Origin: JBMNRY01 sp050944915 | GTDB taxonomy: Bacteria; Bacillota; Limnochordia; JAAZLZ01 | Assembly (NCBI GenBank): GCA_050944915.1 | Contig: JBMNRY010000103.1 | Location: forward strand, 1-6,497 | Reading direction: 5' to 3' | DNA length: 6,497 nucleotides | Part shown: positions 5,313 through 6,497 of the stretch, piece by piece | How the letters are laid out: each line of letters starts with the position of its first letter | How positions within the stretch are numbered: the stretch's first letter is position 1 | Notes under the pieces: generated by a model | What the model was told of the DNA's origin: nothing | The model's input: the letters and a program-made list of their open reading frames with translations, nothing else | The model's database searches: none | Made by a program: the position numbers and the translations under genes

Positions 5313-5446
5313 GGACCAGACCTCCTTTGTACAGATCTCCTTCCTTATGTTTTGCCGATACCTTCCGGAAAATACCCAATGGTATATCTCCCTTGGGAAA
5401 GGTAAAACTAGACTTGCTACAGTTTTTTGTCGGGAGGGAGGGGAAC
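5313..5446. promoter_or_regulatory. Divergent promoter region between DUF1540 and DUF421 genes
   Basis: The 134 bases between the divergent starts must hold both promoters. Visible elements are the palindrome TTCCGGAA (5363-5370), the inverted repeat ATACC-CAAT-GGTAT (5372-5385), the palindrome TCCCTTGGGA (5389-5398), and TGGTATATC (5380-5388), which resembles an extended -10 for the rightward gene. None has a matching -35, so exact promoter positions remain open. Confidence 0.35.
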
Positions 5447-6178
5447 ATGGCTACTAATCTGGTCGTTTTCGTCCGCTCCATCGCTGCCTTTTTCTTCCTC
5501 TTTCTCTACGCCCGCATTTTAGGCAAGACCCAAATGGGTCAACTGACCTTTTTCGACTACGCGGCAGGGATCACCATCGGCTCCATGGCCGCTAGCATGT
5601 CCACAGATCTGGATAGTATCGGGCTTCACCACTGGGTCGGTCTGACTACTTGGTTCGTCCTCGTCTTAGCTTTGCAGATCGCCAGCATCCGGAACCGTTA
5701 CTTGGAACGCCTTGTCGAAGGGGAGCCGACGGTGGTCATCCATAATGGACAAATCCTAGAACGTAATTTAGAAAAACTCCGTTATCCCTACTCCGATCTC
5801 ATGAGCGAACTGCGAGGGAAGAATGTATTCGACATCGGCGACGTGGAGTTCGCCCTCTTGGAGCCCACGGGGAAGTTATCGGTTTTGCTCAAGTCGGATC
5901 GACAACCGATCACTCCCAAGGATTTAAACATAAGTACCCACTACGAAGGACTGACGACGGAAATCATCTCCAGCGGGCAAGTTATCGAAGGCAACTTAGC
6001 CCAACTAGGTCTCGATCACCGCTGGCTGAAGGAGCAACTGCAGGCCCAAGGGATCGATGATGTCCGGCAAGTGGCTTTCGCCGTCCTCGACTCCCAAGGC
6101 AATCTTTATGTCGATAAGGTTGAAGATGATATCGCCGGTGAGGTCAATGATCCTAGCGATTACCAAGGACCGAATTGA
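5447..6178 (+). CDS. DUF421 (YetF-like) inner-membrane protein
   Basis: The 243-residue protein matches the DUF421/YetF family. The N-terminus has about three hydrophobic segments (about 5-24, 36-52 and 62-82) with the signature RILGKTQMGQLTFFDYAAGITIGSMAA (23-49). The soluble C-terminal part contains GEPTVVIHNGQI (92-103), LRYPYSDLMSELRGKNVFDIGDVEFALLEPTGKLSVL (111-147) and a tail resembling the second small beta-rich YetF domain (about 165-228). The role is not established; relatives are abundant in spore-formers. The start at 5447 is chosen because GGAGGGAGGGG (5433-5443) lies just upstream and the family N-terminus begins there. The frame extends back to 5327 without homology or a ribosome site. 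It is followed after nine bases by the DUF4363-like gene, with which it probably forms an operon. Confidence 0.87.
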   Translation: MATNLVVFVRSIAAFFFLFLYARILGKTQMGQLTFFDYAAGITIGSMAASMSTDLDSIGLHHWVGLTTWFVLVLALQIASIRNRYLERLVEGEPTVVIHNGQILERNLEKLRYPYSDLMSELRGKNVFDIGDVEFALLEPTGKLSVLLKSDRQPITPKDLNISTHYEGLTTEIISSGQVIEGNLAQLGLDHRWLKEQLQAQGIDDVRQVAFAVLDSQGNLYVDKVEDDIAGEVNDPSDYQGPN

Positions 6179-6187
6179 GGTGGCCTG

Positions 6188-6497
6188 ATGTTTCGTCGCG
6201 TGGTGTTATATGGTAGTATGGGGCTTATTAGCTGCCTATTCTTAAGTCTCCTGCTGGCATCTAGCCTCTGGAAAGAAAGGCTCGGGGAAGGGAATATCAG
6301 CGATTTGCTGGCCCAAATCGATGATTCCATCGAGCAGGGCGCCTGGATGAGGGCGGAAGAACAAAGGCAAAGGCTTCAGCAGTCTTGGCATGATAAGCTG
6401 GTCTATCTCCAATATAGTTCCGAGCGCAGGGAGATCACCGATTTTGAGCACCAATTGATTTATCTCCAAAACGCCATCGCCGAGGAAAACACCGCCG
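6188..6497 (+). CDS. DUF4363-like membrane-anchored protein (3' end outside the window)
   Basis: An ATG at 6188 follows GAGGTGG (6177-6183), which overlaps the stop of the DUF421 gene, so the two are translationally close. The visible 103 residues start with MFRRVVLYGSMGLISCLFLSL. A single hydrophobic segment (about 5-27) is followed by a helical, charged region. W53, then RLQQSWHDKLVYLQYSSERREITDFEHQLIYLQNAI (62-97) fits the DUF4363 pattern of a tryptophan-containing helical hairpin. In Bacillota this family commonly stands next to DUF421 genes, which agrees with the position here. It has an N-terminal anchor and probably faces outward. The function is unknown. The coding frame runs off the right edge. 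Confidence 0.75.
   Translation, partial: MFRRVVLYGSMGLISCLFLSLLLASSLWKERLGEGNISDLLAQIDDSIEQGAWMRAEEQRQRLQQSWHDKLVYLQYSSERREITDFEHQLIYLQNAIAEENTA

Noticed and set aside
5327..5446. 40-codon N-terminal extension of the DUF421 frame
   Set aside because: Not hydrophobic in the family pattern and without a ribosome site; 5447 has a strong GGAGGGAGGGG.

Overview
The window reads as a piece of bacterial chromosome. It most likely comes from a Gram-positive anaerobe of the Bacillota (clostridial or a related deep class). This is inferred from purine-rich Shine-Dalgarno sites (AAAGGAGG, GGGAGGGG), a DUF421 (YetF-like) gene followed by a DUF4363-like gene, a DUF1540 cysteine-rich small protein, and base composition near 50% GC by eye. 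I see no transposase, integrase, phage gene, tRNA, rRNA or CRISPR array.

Left part (1-1452). The first ten codons of a leftward gene run off the left edge. Next is a leftward SEC-C zinc-motif protein with TPR-like repeats (161-1090). A 362-base non-coding stretch (1091-1452) follows. It holds a short tandem repeat, a 10-bp hairpin and a possible branched RNA fold.

Middle (1453-3985). Two leftward metabolic genes lie in the order aldolase then dehydrogenase. The first is an HpcH/HpaI-family class II aldolase (3215-3985). The second is a CoA-acylating methylmalonate/malonate-semialdehyde dehydrogenase-like enzyme (1453-2931). The 283 bases between them carry three consecutive hairpins and a consensus -10 box, so the dehydrogenase probably has its own promoter. 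Together the two suggest cleavage of a 4-hydroxy-2-oxo acid to pyruvate plus a semialdehyde, then oxidation of the semialdehyde to an acyl-CoA. The exact substrate cannot be read from the sequence.

Right part (3986-6497). Divergent from the aldolase is a rightward thioredoxin-reductase-like flavoprotein (4164-5078). It keeps the FAD motif and the CxxC pair but lacks the usual NADPH-phosphate-binding HRRxxxR motif. It converges on a small DUF1540 protein (5097-5312). The two share one perfect palindromic terminator that contains both stop codons. Divergent from DUF1540 is a rightward pair: a DUF421 membrane protein (5447-6178) and a DUF4363-like membrane-anchored protein (6188 to beyond the right edge).

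No clearly new multi-gene system is visible. The points most worth a second look are the atypical thioredoxin reductase, the aldolase/semialdehyde dehydrogenase pair with a shared upstream motif, the structured intergenic regions, and the stop-codon-bearing bidirectional terminator.
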